Assembly: GCA_947632085.1 (NCBI GenBank)
Contig: CANRNY010000005.1
Location: 1 to 64,000 of the forward strand
Direction: 5' to 3'
DNA length: 64,000 bases
Source: an uncultured Bacilli bacterium
Lineage (GTDB): Bacteria; Bacillota_I; Bacilli_A; RF39; UBA660
Shown: positions 54,027-62,834 of the stretch, piece by piece
Numbering within the stretch: the stretch's first letter is position 1
How the letters are laid out: every line of letters starts with the position of its first letter
Notes under the pieces: generated by a model
Seen by the model: the letters and a program-made list of their open reading frames with translations, nothing else
Databases searched by the model: none
Told to the model about the DNA's origin: nothing
Program-made: the position numbers and the translations under genes

Positions 54027-54355
54027 ACTTGATAGTAAAGTAGACATTAAAGTTATTTTTTCTCTTTTTACTATTTAGATTTTTAATCTATAATAGTCGA
54101 TATTATTTTTATAATAATATCCGATAACAGTTATTTGTTATCCATAACATTCTGAAATATGTTTGTTATTAACTTATTTTTTTAAAATAAGTTCAAAAGA
54201 GAAAAATAGCTTGTCTATGAATCGCTGAACTATCAAGTTGTACGTACGTTGGTGGATCTTAGATCAGTGAGTATCATCAAAATTATTCTGTCAAATGGTT
54301 TTAGTGATATTTTCCACCAGGGATATAGCGTTGACAGATGCTATATCTTTTTTTT
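54027..54355 (+). ncRNA. ~330-nt structured non-coding RNA, family not recognised
   Basis: It has its own consensus promoter and terminator and no usable ORF. Closing helix: ACTTGATAGT (54027-54036) / ACTATCAAGT (54229-54238), 10 perfect pairs. Inner helix 54051-54068 / 54195-54211, 17 pairs with one bulge. Within it, hairpins at 54070-54097 (12 pairs, one bulge), 54099-54121 (9 pairs), 54123-54142 (7 pairs), 54144-54169 (6 pairs) and 54171-54193 (10 pairs). 3' domain: GGTGGA (54251-54256) / TCCACC (54313-54318) enclosing 54272-54282 / 54299-54309. Core motifs of RNase P, tmRNA, SRP RNA and T-box leaders are not seen. The terminator before the VanZ gene argues for a free RNA, though a terminating riboswitch is possible. 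Confidence 0.75.
54322..54355 (+). terminator. intrinsic terminator of the structured RNA
   Basis: GATATAGC (54322-54329) / GCTATATC (54340-54347) followed by eight T. Confidence 0.9.
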
Positions 54356-54396
54356 GTGCTTAAAATTTGCTATACTTAGAGTAGTGGAGGTGGACG

Positions 54397-55122
54397 ATGA
54401 TAAATAAAGTTAACTATTTTATTGGATTTTGTAGTTATATTATGGCAATTATCTTAGTTATTTATTATTTGATTTTAGAGTTTTCAATCATAACTCTTAC
54501 ATCACCTCTTGATCGAATTAAAATTGTTATATTAACGGTTTTATTAATGTATATAGGTTTAACTTTTTTAAAGAAAACGGGCAATGAGATTTTTAATAAG
54601 TTACCTAAATATAATCTTATAATATGGTTTGTTTTATATTTAATAATGATTTTAAATTTAACATTATTTGATAAGTATTTTGGAAGAACTTCAGTAGTTA
54701 ATAGTATTACAGATATCTTAGATTATCAAAGAATGAAAAATGATTTTGATTCTTTTGCTAATACCATTCCTTTTAGAACGATTAATAATTTTTATATCGG
54801 TTATCAAAATGGGAATGTTGGATTAGAATATTTTTTACGTAATATAGTAGGCAATTTAATTGCTTTTACCCCATTAGCTTTTTTCATACCAAGGCTTTTT
54901 AAATTTATTAATAAATGGTATAAATTCTTTATTATTGCAAGTATTTTTATATTAGGAATTGAATTTTGTCAGTTTTTAATGAATAGTGGGGCTTTTGATA
55001 TCGATGATTATCTTTTAAATATAAGTGGAACTATGGTATTATATATATTAATAAATAACAAATGGGTAAAGAGTTTGTTAGATAGAATGTTTTATTTAGA
55101 GAAGGAAGAAAAAATATGTTGA
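54397..55122 (+). CDS. VanZ-like membrane protein
   Basis: 241 aa; GGAGGTGGA before the ATG, TATACT -10 at about 54371. Five to six helices. The VanZ pattern is present: NTIPFRTI, FLRNIVGNLIAFTPLAFFIPRLF, GIEFCQFLMNSGAFDIDDYLLNISG. VanZ relatives are linked to low-level glycopeptide resistance, but most chromosomal copies have unknown roles. Overlaps the next gene by 7 nt. Confidence 0.88.
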   Translation: MINKVNYFIGFCSYIMAIILVIYYLILEFSIITLTSPLDRIKIVILTVLLMYIGLTFLKKTGNEIFNKLPKYNLIIWFVLYLIMILNLTLFDKYFGRTSVVNSITDILDYQRMKNDFDSFANTIPFRTINNFYIGYQNGNVGLEYFLRNIVGNLIAFTPLAFFIPRLFKFINKWYKFFIIASIFILGIEFCQFLMNSGAFDIDDYLLNISGTMVLYILINNKWVKSLLDRMFYLEKEEKIC

Positions 55123-56216
55123 GGAAAGAATTAAAAGATAAGTTATTACTTATTACATATGCAATTATATTATTTGTTTGCTTGATGAATTATTCATGGA
55201 TAGGAGGTATTTTAAAAAATTTATTTAAATTATTATTACCTTTTATTATAGGTGGAATTGTAGCTTTCATTTTAAATGTATTAGTTAAGATGATAGAAGA
55301 TAGTTTATTAAAGAAAATGAAAAAAGGTAAGAGAGCTACTAGCGTTATTTTATCTTTAGGATTTATTATTGGTTTTATAGCAATTATTTTATTTATTTTG
55401 ATTCCACAAATTCATAATGCTAGTCAAATTTTTATTGATAATATTCCTGAGTATCAACAAAATATTTATAATTTAGGTAAGAAGATAGGACTTAGTGAAG
55501 AAGAATTAGAATTTGTAAATTTAGAAAATAATAAATTAAGAAATGAAATTACTAATTTGATTAGTAAAAATTCCAAAAGTATAATTAATGCATCAATGGG
55601 ATTTGCTAATTCAGTATTTAGTGCAGTATGTGATTTCTTTATTGGATTAGTATTTGCTATATATATATTATTTGATAAAGAGAGATTAACAAGACAAATA
55701 AAGAAATTATTAAAGAAGGTATGTAATAGTAAAGTATATAATTTTATAGTAGATTTAGGTCATATGTCATATCTTTCATTTAGTAATTTTATTAAGGTAC
55801 AAGTTTTTGAAGCTTGTGTGTTAGGTAGTTTATGTTTTGCGGGAATGGCTATTATAGGACTTCCTTATGCTGCTACTGTATCAGTATTAGTAGGAGTTAC
55901 AGCATTGATACCAATTTTTGGGGCTTTTATAGGTTGTATAATTGCAGCTTTCTTAATATTTATGGTTAGTCCTTTAGAAAGTGTTATATTTGTTATTTTC
56001 TTTATAATATTACAACAAATTGAAACGAACTTTATTTATCCTAGAGTAGTAGGAGGTAAAGTAGGACTTCCTGGAATATGGGTTTTTGTTGCTGTAGTAA
56101 TTGGTGGTAGTATTGGTGGAGTATTTGGAATGTTATTCGGTGTTCCGGTAATGTCAGTAATTTATACTTTATTAAAGAATTATGTAAATAAAAAAGAAGG
56201 AGTTAAGAGTAGTTAA
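55116..56216 (+). CDS. AI-2E/PerM family membrane protein
   Basis: 366 aa; ATG 55116 lies inside the VanZ stop region, GAAGGAAG upstream. Seven to eight helices with the family's long soluble loop (~95-155) and the C-terminal FWVFVAV-type segment GLPGIWVFVAVVIGGSIGG. The family includes putative AI-2 exporters, Na+/H+ antiporters and YtvI-type proteins; substrate not predictable. Translation coupled to VanZ. Confidence 0.88.
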   Translation: MLRKELKDKLLLITYAIILFVCLMNYSWIGGILKNLFKLLLPFIIGGIVAFILNVLVKMIEDSLLKKMKKGKRATSVILSLGFIIGFIAIILFILIPQIHNASQIFIDNIPEYQQNIYNLGKKIGLSEEELEFVNLENNKLRNEITNLISKNSKSIINASMGFANSVFSAVCDFFIGLVFAIYILFDKERLTRQIKKLLKKVCNSKVYNFIVDLGHMSYLSFSNFIKVQVFEACVLGSLCFAGMAIIGLPYAATVSVLVGVTALIPIFGAFIGCIIAAFLIFMVSPLESVIFVIFFIILQQIETNFIYPRVVGGKVGLPGIWVFVAVVIGGSIGGVFGMLFGVPVMSVIYTLLKNYVNKKEGVKSS

Positions 56217-56226
56217 TTAAGACATA

Positions 56227-56254
56227 AAAAAAGCTTTTGATTAAGCTTTTTTTA
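56227..56254. terminator. bidirectional terminator
   Basis: AAAAAGCTT / AAGCTTTTT between convergent genes. Confidence 0.8.
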
Positions 56255-57500
56255 GTTTCTTAGTAACTTTTTCAACTTTTTTATTAAGCCATTCTTTACC
56301 ATCGATAATACGAGCAACAAGCATTGATGAAGCAGTATCACCAACAACATTTAACATTGTAGCTGGTGGATCGATGATTGTAGCGATGATTGTTAAGATT
56401 GGAAGAGCTGTTAGTGGAAAGCCCATCATTGTAATAATTAAAGTTTCAGAGATAGTTCCACCACCTACAGGAACAGCAGTTACAAGTAAGTTAGCAATTA
56501 AAGCAACACCTATTACTTTGAAAATACTTGGATTAGCACCAAATAAGTAAACTAAGAACATAATTTTAAAGACACTACCAATTATTGATCCATCTTTATG
56601 GAAACTTGTTCCTAATGGAATTATAGTTTCAGCGATATCATCAGATACACCCATAGCTTTTGAACATTTAATATTAACAGGAATTGAAGCAGCTGATGAA
56701 CAAGTTGAAATAGAAGTAGCAGTAGCTGGGAAGACATTTCTCCAGAAAGTAAAGAAGCCTTTTTTACCGCCAGCAATGAAAGCATATAATGAATAAATAA
56801 CAAAGTAGAATAAGATAGAAACAATAGTATAAATAACAAATGTCTTAGCATAACCGACAGCGATTGATGCACCAAATGTTCCAATTAAGGAAGCAAAGTA
56901 GCAACCTAAACCGATTGGAGCATATAAGAAGACAAAATCAACAAATTTTAAAACAACTTTATTAGCTGATTCTAAAACTTTTTTGAAGTCTTCAGCTTCA
57001 TCACCAAGTTTACTAATAGCTAGACCAACTAAAATAGATACTACAACTAAAGCGATAATATTATCTTTAGATAAAATATCTTTAAAGTCGCTAACACTTA
57101 TTACTTGGACAGTCCTTTCTAAAATATTTAATTCTTCTTTAGTTTCTGTTCCTCCTAAACCTTCCATAATAACTTCAGTATCACTAGGATTAACAAGTTT
57201 CATAGAATATGTAGATACTAAACCGATAGCAACAGCTACTAAAGAAGTAATAATAAAGACACCAAAGATTGATAAAATAACTTTACTTAATCTTTTTGGT
57301 TCTTTTATTTTAGCAATAGATGTCGTAATAGTTAAGAAAATTAACGGAATAATGATAACGAACATTAAGTTCATGAATAAATCACCAAATGGTTTTAAAA
57401 CCTCCGTCTTTTCTTTAAATATCAAACCTACAATAGCACCAATTATTAAAGATACTAAAAGAATAATAGTTTGCTTATAATTTGACCAGAATTTTTTCAT
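56241..57500 (-). CDS. dicarboxylate/amino acid:cation symporter (DAACS)
   Basis: 419 aa, eight helices plus two re-entrant loops. The Ser-rich loop TATSISTCSSAASIPV (HP1), TM7/HP2 segments LGTSFHKDGSIIG and AVPVGGGTISETLI, and DPPATMLNVVGD mark a glutamate/aspartate or serine/threonine symporter of the GltP/SstT type. The TM8 Asp/Arg set (NVVGD) fits an acidic or small neutral amino acid. AAAGGAGG precedes the start. Monocistronic. Confidence 0.93.
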   Translation of the reverse strand: MKKFWSNYKQTIILLVSLIIGAIVGLIFKEKTEVLKPFGDLFMNLMFVIIIPLIFLTITTSIAKIKEPKRLSKVILSIFGVFIITSLVAVAIGLVSTYSMKLVNPSDTEVIMEGLGGTETKEELNILERTVQVISVSDFKDILSKDNIIALVVVSILVGLAISKLGDEAEDFKKVLESANKVVLKFVDFVFLYAPIGLGCYFASLIGTFGASIAVGYAKTFVIYTIVSILFYFVIYSLYAFIAGGKKGFFTFWRNVFPATATSISTCSSAASIPVNIKCSKAMGVSDDIAETIIPLGTSFHKDGSIIGSVFKIMFLVYLFGANPSIFKVIGVALIANLLVTAVPVGGGTISETLIITMMGFPLTALPILTIIATIIDPPATMLNVVGDTASSMLVARIIDGKEWLNKKVEKVTKKLKKA

Positions 57501-57627
57501 AGTCTTTTCCTCCTTTAATAAAATAATATGCGTTTATATTGTAAAGATAAAGTAACTATAATCCACATAGTAATGAATAAATATTTTAAAAAACCACAAT
57601 ATATGATAAAATTAAAGTGGTGAGAAA

Positions 57628-59172
57628 ATGAAAAAGCAATTTATTAGATTAAATAATAATGATGAACATTTAAGTATTGGTAATTTATTTAGATTAATAA
57701 AGGAATTGTCTAAAAATAAGACTTCGGCTTTACAGAGTGAGTTATTTTGTACTTTGTTTGAAATTGAAACGATTAATGATACAACTGTAAATAATTATTG
57801 TGTAGGTTGTCGTAGTATTGGTAGTGATTATAAACAAATATATTTAAATAAAGTTAAAAGATATGAAAGAAATAAAGAAGAATTTGCTGATAATATTATA
57901 GGTATTGGCGAAATTATTGATGGAGTTATATATAATATCCACGATAATAAAATATTATTTATTAATAATAATGAAAGTTTAAGAAAGTTAGTTAATAAAT
58001 TATATAATTTAGCTAAGAATGATCGTTTAGTAGATGAAGAATTTACACATAAGATAAAGAGTTTGATTGATAGTAATGATTATTATGAAGCTTTTGTACA
58101 ATTACTTATTTATATTGTGTTATATAAAAGACAACCTTTATATGAAGATGAACTAAAAAAGGAAGTTATAGATAATGTTTTAAATGATACAAGTATTAGT
58201 TCATTAGATTTACAAGAATATTTATCTTTAAAATTACGTGAAGGAATTAATTTTGATTATTCAATGAAGGAATTAGCTAAGAAGGGGAATGCTTATGCTA
58301 ATTTTGAATTAGGATCTAATGAATATTATGGGTATGTTAAGGGTTTTCCACGTTATGAAGAAGCTTATAATTATTTAATAAAAGCGGCTTTAATGGATCA
58401 TGCTAGTGCTAATTATATGATAGGTAATATGTATATAAAGGGACTTATTGGCAGTCAGAGTAATGATGATTTGCAAAAAGGGTATGAATTTTTACTTAAA
58501 TCTTATGAGCTTGGTAATGTAGCGGCTTGTAATCAAATAGGTAATATGTATTTAGATGGGGTATATCCATTAAAAGTTAATCAAGATGAAGCGATTAAAT
58601 ATTTTATAAAAGCAGCAGATAAGTCATATGCTTTTGCTTTAAATAATTTAGGTAAATTAAAAGAAAGAGAAAATAATTATCAAGAAGCTTTTGATTATTA
58701 CTTAAAATCAGCTATTTTAGGAGAGAGTTGGGCTTGTAATAAAGTAGGAGAGTATTATCGTTTAGGAAAAATAGAAAAAAATATGGAAAAAGCATTTAGT
58801 TTTTATAATCAGGCTTTAGAAAGTAATTATCGAACATTATGTTATTATGCGTATTATAATTTAGCTAAATACTTTTATATGGATGGTAATATAGCAATAG
58901 GGGTTAAAAAAGATCAAGATAAGGCTTTAGAATACTTAAAAATAGCGAGTGATAATAATCTTTTAGTAGCGACATTAGAAATATTTTATTTTTTAGTAAA
59001 TAAATATTTAGAAAATAAAGATAGTAATGTAATGAATGAAACAATGATATATAAAGAAAAGATAGAAAATAGTTCTTTATATGATGATAAAATGCGAAAA
59101 GAAATAGAGAATAATTTAGAAAAAATAAAAAATGTCAAAAAAATTGATTTGAGTTGTTTAAACGAGGTATAA
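57628..59172 (+). CDS. Sel1-repeat (TPR-like) protein
   Basis: 514 aa; GTGGTGAG before the ATG and a TATGATAAAAT element just upstream. N-terminal ~200 residues unassigned, then at least five Sel1-like repeats of ~36 aa from ~215 to 450 (for example ASANYMIGNMYIKG and AACNQIGNMYLDG). No signal peptide, so cytoplasmic. Such solenoids bind partner proteins; partner unknown. Confidence 0.85.
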   Translation: MKKQFIRLNNNDEHLSIGNLFRLIKELSKNKTSALQSELFCTLFEIETINDTTVNNYCVGCRSIGSDYKQIYLNKVKRYERNKEEFADNIIGIGEIIDGVIYNIHDNKILFINNNESLRKLVNKLYNLAKNDRLVDEEFTHKIKSLIDSNDYYEAFVQLLIYIVLYKRQPLYEDELKKEVIDNVLNDTSISSLDLQEYLSLKLREGINFDYSMKELAKKGNAYANFELGSNEYYGYVKGFPRYEEAYNYLIKAALMDHASANYMIGNMYIKGLIGSQSNDDLQKGYEFLLKSYELGNVAACNQIGNMYLDGVYPLKVNQDEAIKYFIKAADKSYAFALNNLGKLKERENNYQEAFDYYLKSAILGESWACNKVGEYYRLGKIEKNMEKAFSFYNQALESNYRTLCYYAYYNLAKYFYMDGNIAIGVKKDQDKALEYLKIASDNNLLVATLEIFYFLVNKYLENKDSNVMNETMIYKEKIENSSLYDDKMRKEIENNLEKIKNVKKIDLSCLNEV

Positions 59173-59196
59173 AAGTAGAAAATAAGATTAATGATT

Positions 59197-59204
59197 GATA
59201 TAAT
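59197..59204 (+). promoter_or_regulatory. -10 promoter of hemW
   Basis: TTGATATAAT, -10 at 59199-59204, 23 nt before the start codon. Confidence 0.5.
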
Positions 59205-59227
59205 ATAAGAGGTAAGGTTGTGGTTTT

Positions 59228-60310
59228 ATGGAAAGCGTTTATATACATATTCCATTTTGTAAAAGTATTTGTAGTTATTGTGACTTTTGTAAGGTTTTAT
59301 ACCATGGCCCATGGGTAGTACAATATTTAAATGCTTTACTGACAGAGATTAAAGATAAATATGATGGAGAAGTAATTAAAACAATGTATATTGGTGGGGG
59401 AACTCCTTCGTCTTTAGATATGAAAGATTTAAAATATTTATTTGATATAATTGGTAAATTTAACTTAGCTGATGATTTAGAATTTACTTTTGAATGTAAT
59501 TTAAACGATATAACAGAAGAATTATTAGTCTTTTTAAAGGAACATCGTGTTAATAGATTAAGTATTGGTATCGAATCTTTTAATCCTAAGAAATTAGAGT
59601 TTATGGAAAGAAGTCATACCTTTGATGATGCAGTTAAAAAGATGAAATTAATGCGTAAGATAGGATTTGATAATATTAATGTTGATTTTATATATGGAAT
59701 ACCTAAAGAATCAATAAGAATGATGAAAAAAGATTTAGATATGGTATTAAAATTAAATCCTGATCATGTTAGTACATATTCTTTAATTGTTGAAGATAAT
59801 ACGAAAATAGGAATTAGTGGAATTGTACCTATTCCGGAAGAATTAGATGCTTCAATGTATGAATATGTTTGTGAAAAGTTAGAAATTAAAAATTATGAAC
59901 ACTATGAAGTATCTAACTTTGCTTTAAAGGGGAAGAAAAGTAAACATAATTTAAATTATTGGGATAATAATGAATATTATGGTTTTGGTTTAGGAGCTTC
60001 GGGATATATTCATGGTGTTAGATATGAAAATACTCGTAGTTTAACTAAATATCTTAATGGTGAATTCTTACTTAAAGAAGAAGTATTAAGTAAAGAAGAT
60101 AAGATGTATAATGAATTAATGCTAGGATTTAGAAAAATGGAAGGGATTAATTTAAAAGAATTTTTTAGAAAATATGAAGTTAATATGCAAGAAGTATTTG
60201 ATTTAAAAGAAGCTTTAGATGAAGAAGAATTAATAGTAGATGGTGAATATATTTATATTAATCCTGAATATATATATGTAATGAATGAAATATTAATTAA
60301 AATATTATAA
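59228..60310 (+). CDS. hemW: radical SAM protein HemW
   Basis: 360 aa. Radical-SAM cluster Cys11, Cys15, Cys18 (FCKSICSYCDFC), GGGTPSSL, RLSIGIESF, YGIPKES. It is the HemW branch (short N-terminus, heme-binding chaperone) rather than true coproporphyrinogen dehydrogenase HemN. The region between heat-shock genes, where hemW often lies in Bacilli, is not seen here. GGTAAGG upstream. Confidence 0.93.
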   Translation: MESVYIHIPFCKSICSYCDFCKVLYHGPWVVQYLNALLTEIKDKYDGEVIKTMYIGGGTPSSLDMKDLKYLFDIIGKFNLADDLEFTFECNLNDITEELLVFLKEHRVNRLSIGIESFNPKKLEFMERSHTFDDAVKKMKLMRKIGFDNINVDFIYGIPKESIRMMKKDLDMVLKLNPDHVSTYSLIVEDNTKIGISGIVPIPEELDASMYEYVCEKLEIKNYEHYEVSNFALKGKKSKHNLNYWDNNEYYGFGLGASGYIHGVRYENTRSLTKYLNGEFLLKEEVLSKEDKMYNELMLGFRKMEGINLKEFFRKYEVNMQEVFDLKEALDEEELIVDGEYIYINPEYIYVMNEILIKIL

Positions 60311-60331
60311 AAAACTCAGATGAGTTTTTTT
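60310..60331 (+). terminator. intrinsic terminator of hemW
   Basis: AAAACTCA / TGAGTTTT with T-run. Confidence 0.8.
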
Positions 60332-60370
60332 ATTTTGAATAAAAATTTATGTTGTATTAAATTGAAATAT

Positions 60371-60378
60371 GATATAAT
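60371..60378 (+). promoter_or_regulatory. extended -10 promoter
   Basis: TATGATATAAT, -10 at 60373-60378, 29 nt before the start codon of the 771-aa protein. Confidence 0.55.
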
Positions 60379-60407
60379 CTTCTTAGATTAGAAAGGTGGT
60401 CAATATA

Positions 60408-62723
60408 ATGGATGAAGATTTAGAAAAGACAAAACCTATTACGACACTGAAAGATCTAGAAGAAAATGAAGAGGGTAAAGATGAAGAAGTCCTTAGTCGA
60501 GTTGCAAAGAATCAAACTAAGGTTGAAGACGAATTAGATAAGGAAAAGGAAGAGGAAGCAGAAGAGGCATTAGCAGAAAAAAATATTGCAATGGCTGAAG
60601 CTTTAATAAATGAAGAAGAACAAGAAAAAGAAGATAAACAAGATGAGAAAGAAGAAAATTCTGAAGAACTTCCTTCAAAGAAAGAAAATATCTTTACTAA
60701 ATTAAAAGAAAAATGGAATAAATTGGATAAAAAGAAAAAAATAATAGTCATTTGTGTGGCAGTACTTTTACTTGCTTTAATTATTGGCGGAATTATTTTC
60801 CTAGTTATTATGCTAAATAAAGATAAACCAGGAGATACTGATCAAACTCCTGAACCAATAGTTGAAGAAGCACCAGTATTAGCTGATAATTTCTATTATA
60901 AAGAAGGTAAATTATACTTCTTAGGTGAAAATGGAGAAGAAGTAGGAACTTATGAATGTGAAAATAAATCATCTTCATTATGTTATGTTGGTTTTAATAA
61001 AGCAAATGATACATTTGATGTTCCTGTGTTATTAGACGAAGAAAATAAGACAAAAGATCAAAGATATCCAATCGTAAATGATAGTTATGCATACGTTGTT
61101 GATAATAAAGATGAAAATGCAACAACTGTTAAGTTATATTCTATTCAAGAACAAAAAGTATTAAATGAATATAAAGATGTTAAAACTTATGATGGTAATT
61201 ATGCAATTGTAGCAACTGATACAAAATATGGCTTAATAAAAGTTGAAGATGGAGTTACTGTTTTAATAGAAGAACAATATGATTACTTAGGAATGATTAA
61301 TGGCGAAAATAACTTAATTGCTAAATATAATAAAGGTTATAAAGTTATTGATAAAAATAATCGTAGTTTAAGTAGTAATTTTAGTTCAAGTTATGAAATA
61401 AAAAATTATAATGATAACTTTGTAGTAGTAAAAGTATCTGGAGATTATGCAGTATATGATTATAAAGCTAAATTAATTAAAAATGATTATAATTTTATTA
61501 CAGTTAAAGATAATTATGTATTCTTAGTAAAAGAAGATAAGTTATATGTTATTGATAAAGATAAAAAGAAATATAATGAAGGCAATATAAGATTAAAAAA
61601 TAAAAATTATGTTAAAAATTATATATATGATAGTGAAGGTCAATTACTTGATACTAAATTAAGTTTTGATATTAATACAACTAATAAAAATGATATTCAA
61701 ATTTATGTTTATGAAGATGGTAATACTGAACCAGAAGTAAAGACAATAAAAATTGTGGAATCATTAGTTAATGAAAAGTATGATTATGTAAATTATTTTG
61801 ATGGAACTTTATTCTTCTATGATGATACAGAGAAAGAAAATTTGATTGGTTCATATCCTTGTTCTAATTCTAATGAGGTTAAGAGCGCTGATGATGAATA
61901 TAGAACATGTTTCTTAGCTACTGATACATCATATGAAGATAATGATATGATTCAAGTTGGTGATATTAATAGAAGAAGTCGTGTACCAATTATTAATAAA
62001 AAATTTGTCTTTGTAGCTGATGGTACTAATAATATAATATTATATGATTTAAAAGCTAAAAGAGCATTAGTAGATAATGGTTATACAACTATTAATTCTT
62101 ATACAGCAAGTAATGATAATAAAGTAACTTTATATAATGGTAAGATAGATATAATTGCTTTAGGTAAAAAAGGCAAATACGGAATGTTAACTATTGATGG
62201 GGAAAATGTTAGTACGAAGTATAGCTTTAATTACAATAAAATGGAAAAAATAGGTGATTATGTTCTAGTTTTAGATACAACTAATAAATGGAAAATACTA
62301 TTTAGTAGTTCTTATGAATCATATGGATTTGATAGTAAGATTAGAGGTTATTATAGAGGAAATAATACATTAATATATTATAAAGTTAAAAATGGCGATA
62401 AATATGCTGTTTATGATATTAATGGAACACAGGTAGTTAGTGAATTATTTAAATATGTTGAATTATATGGTACTTATTTTGCAGGTATTAATAGTAATTC
62501 AGAATTAAATATTTATGATTATCAAGGTAATAAGATAAGTAGAGAAGGAATTAAAATAGGTGATTATTCTTACTATAATACTTTAACACCAGCATTTAAG
62601 GTTAATAAAGTTGGTGATAATTATGTAGTATCAGTATATGATGGAACTACTTATACAGATAAAGTGGTTGAAAAAGATATAGCATTTGTGGAAGATACTC
62701 AACCATCACCAGAAGAGGAATAG
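60408..62723 (+). CDS. membrane-tethered protein with WG-like extracellular repeats
   Basis: About 771 aa from ATG 60408 (AAAGGTGG upstream). A highly charged Glu/Lys cytoplasmic N-terminus (~1-110, coiled-coil-like) and one membrane helix (~117-141) precede ~620 residues outside. The outer part has repeated short beta motifs such as KYGLIKVEDG, DYAVYDYKAKL, KYGMLTIDGE and KYAVYDINGTQ, reminiscent of WG/beta-propeller repeats. Two similar halves can be seen, each with a paired-Cys segment (YECENKSSSLCYVG, YPCSNSN...RTCFLA). Function unknown; a wall-sensing or scaffolding role is conjecture. Confidence 0.75.
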   Translation: MDEDLEKTKPITTLKDLEENEEGKDEEVLSRVAKNQTKVEDELDKEKEEEAEEALAEKNIAMAEALINEEEQEKEDKQDEKEENSEELPSKKENIFTKLKEKWNKLDKKKKIIVICVAVLLLALIIGGIIFLVIMLNKDKPGDTDQTPEPIVEEAPVLADNFYYKEGKLYFLGENGEEVGTYECENKSSSLCYVGFNKANDTFDVPVLLDEENKTKDQRYPIVNDSYAYVVDNKDENATTVKLYSIQEQKVLNEYKDVKTYDGNYAIVATDTKYGLIKVEDGVTVLIEEQYDYLGMINGENNLIAKYNKGYKVIDKNNRSLSSNFSSSYEIKNYNDNFVVVKVSGDYAVYDYKAKLIKNDYNFITVKDNYVFLVKEDKLYVIDKDKKKYNEGNIRLKNKNYVKNYIYDSEGQLLDTKLSFDINTTNKNDIQIYVYEDGNTEPEVKTIKIVESLVNEKYDYVNYFDGTLFFYDDTEKENLIGSYPCSNSNEVKSADDEYRTCFLATDTSYEDNDMIQVGDINRRSRVPIINKKFVFVADGTNNIILYDLKAKRALVDNGYTTINSYTASNDNKVTLYNGKIDIIALGKKGKYGMLTIDGENVSTKYSFNYNKMEKIGDYVLVLDTTNKWKILFSSSYESYGFDSKIRGYYRGNNTLIYYKVKNGDKYAVYDINGTQVVSELFKYVELYGTYFAGINSNSELNIYDYQGNKISREGIKIGDYSYYNTLTPAFKVNKVGDNYVVSVYDGTTYTDKVVEKDIAFVEDTQPSPEEE

Positions 62724-62735
62724 TAAAGCATAAGT

Positions 62736-62764
62736 AAAAAAGGAACAATATTGTTCCTTTTTTT
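62736..62764 (+). terminator. intrinsic terminator
   Basis: AAAAAGGAACAA / TTGTTCCTTTTT, perfect 12-bp stem. Confidence 0.9.
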
Positions 62765-62834
62765 AAGAGACTAATGTATAATGTATGGTATAAGATAAGT
62801 TAGGATAGAGGTTATATAACCAAGTAGTGATAGT

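Noticed and set aside
54027..54355. RNase P RNA, tmRNA, SRP RNA or T-box leader
   Set aside because: The core sequences of these families (for example GAGGAAAGTCC, the tmRNA tRNA-like ends, GGAAGCAGC, the GGTACCGCG box) are not found in the transcript.
56983..57480. 165-aa forward ORF
   Set aside because: Antisense to the dicarboxylate symporter gene, which has clear family motifs.
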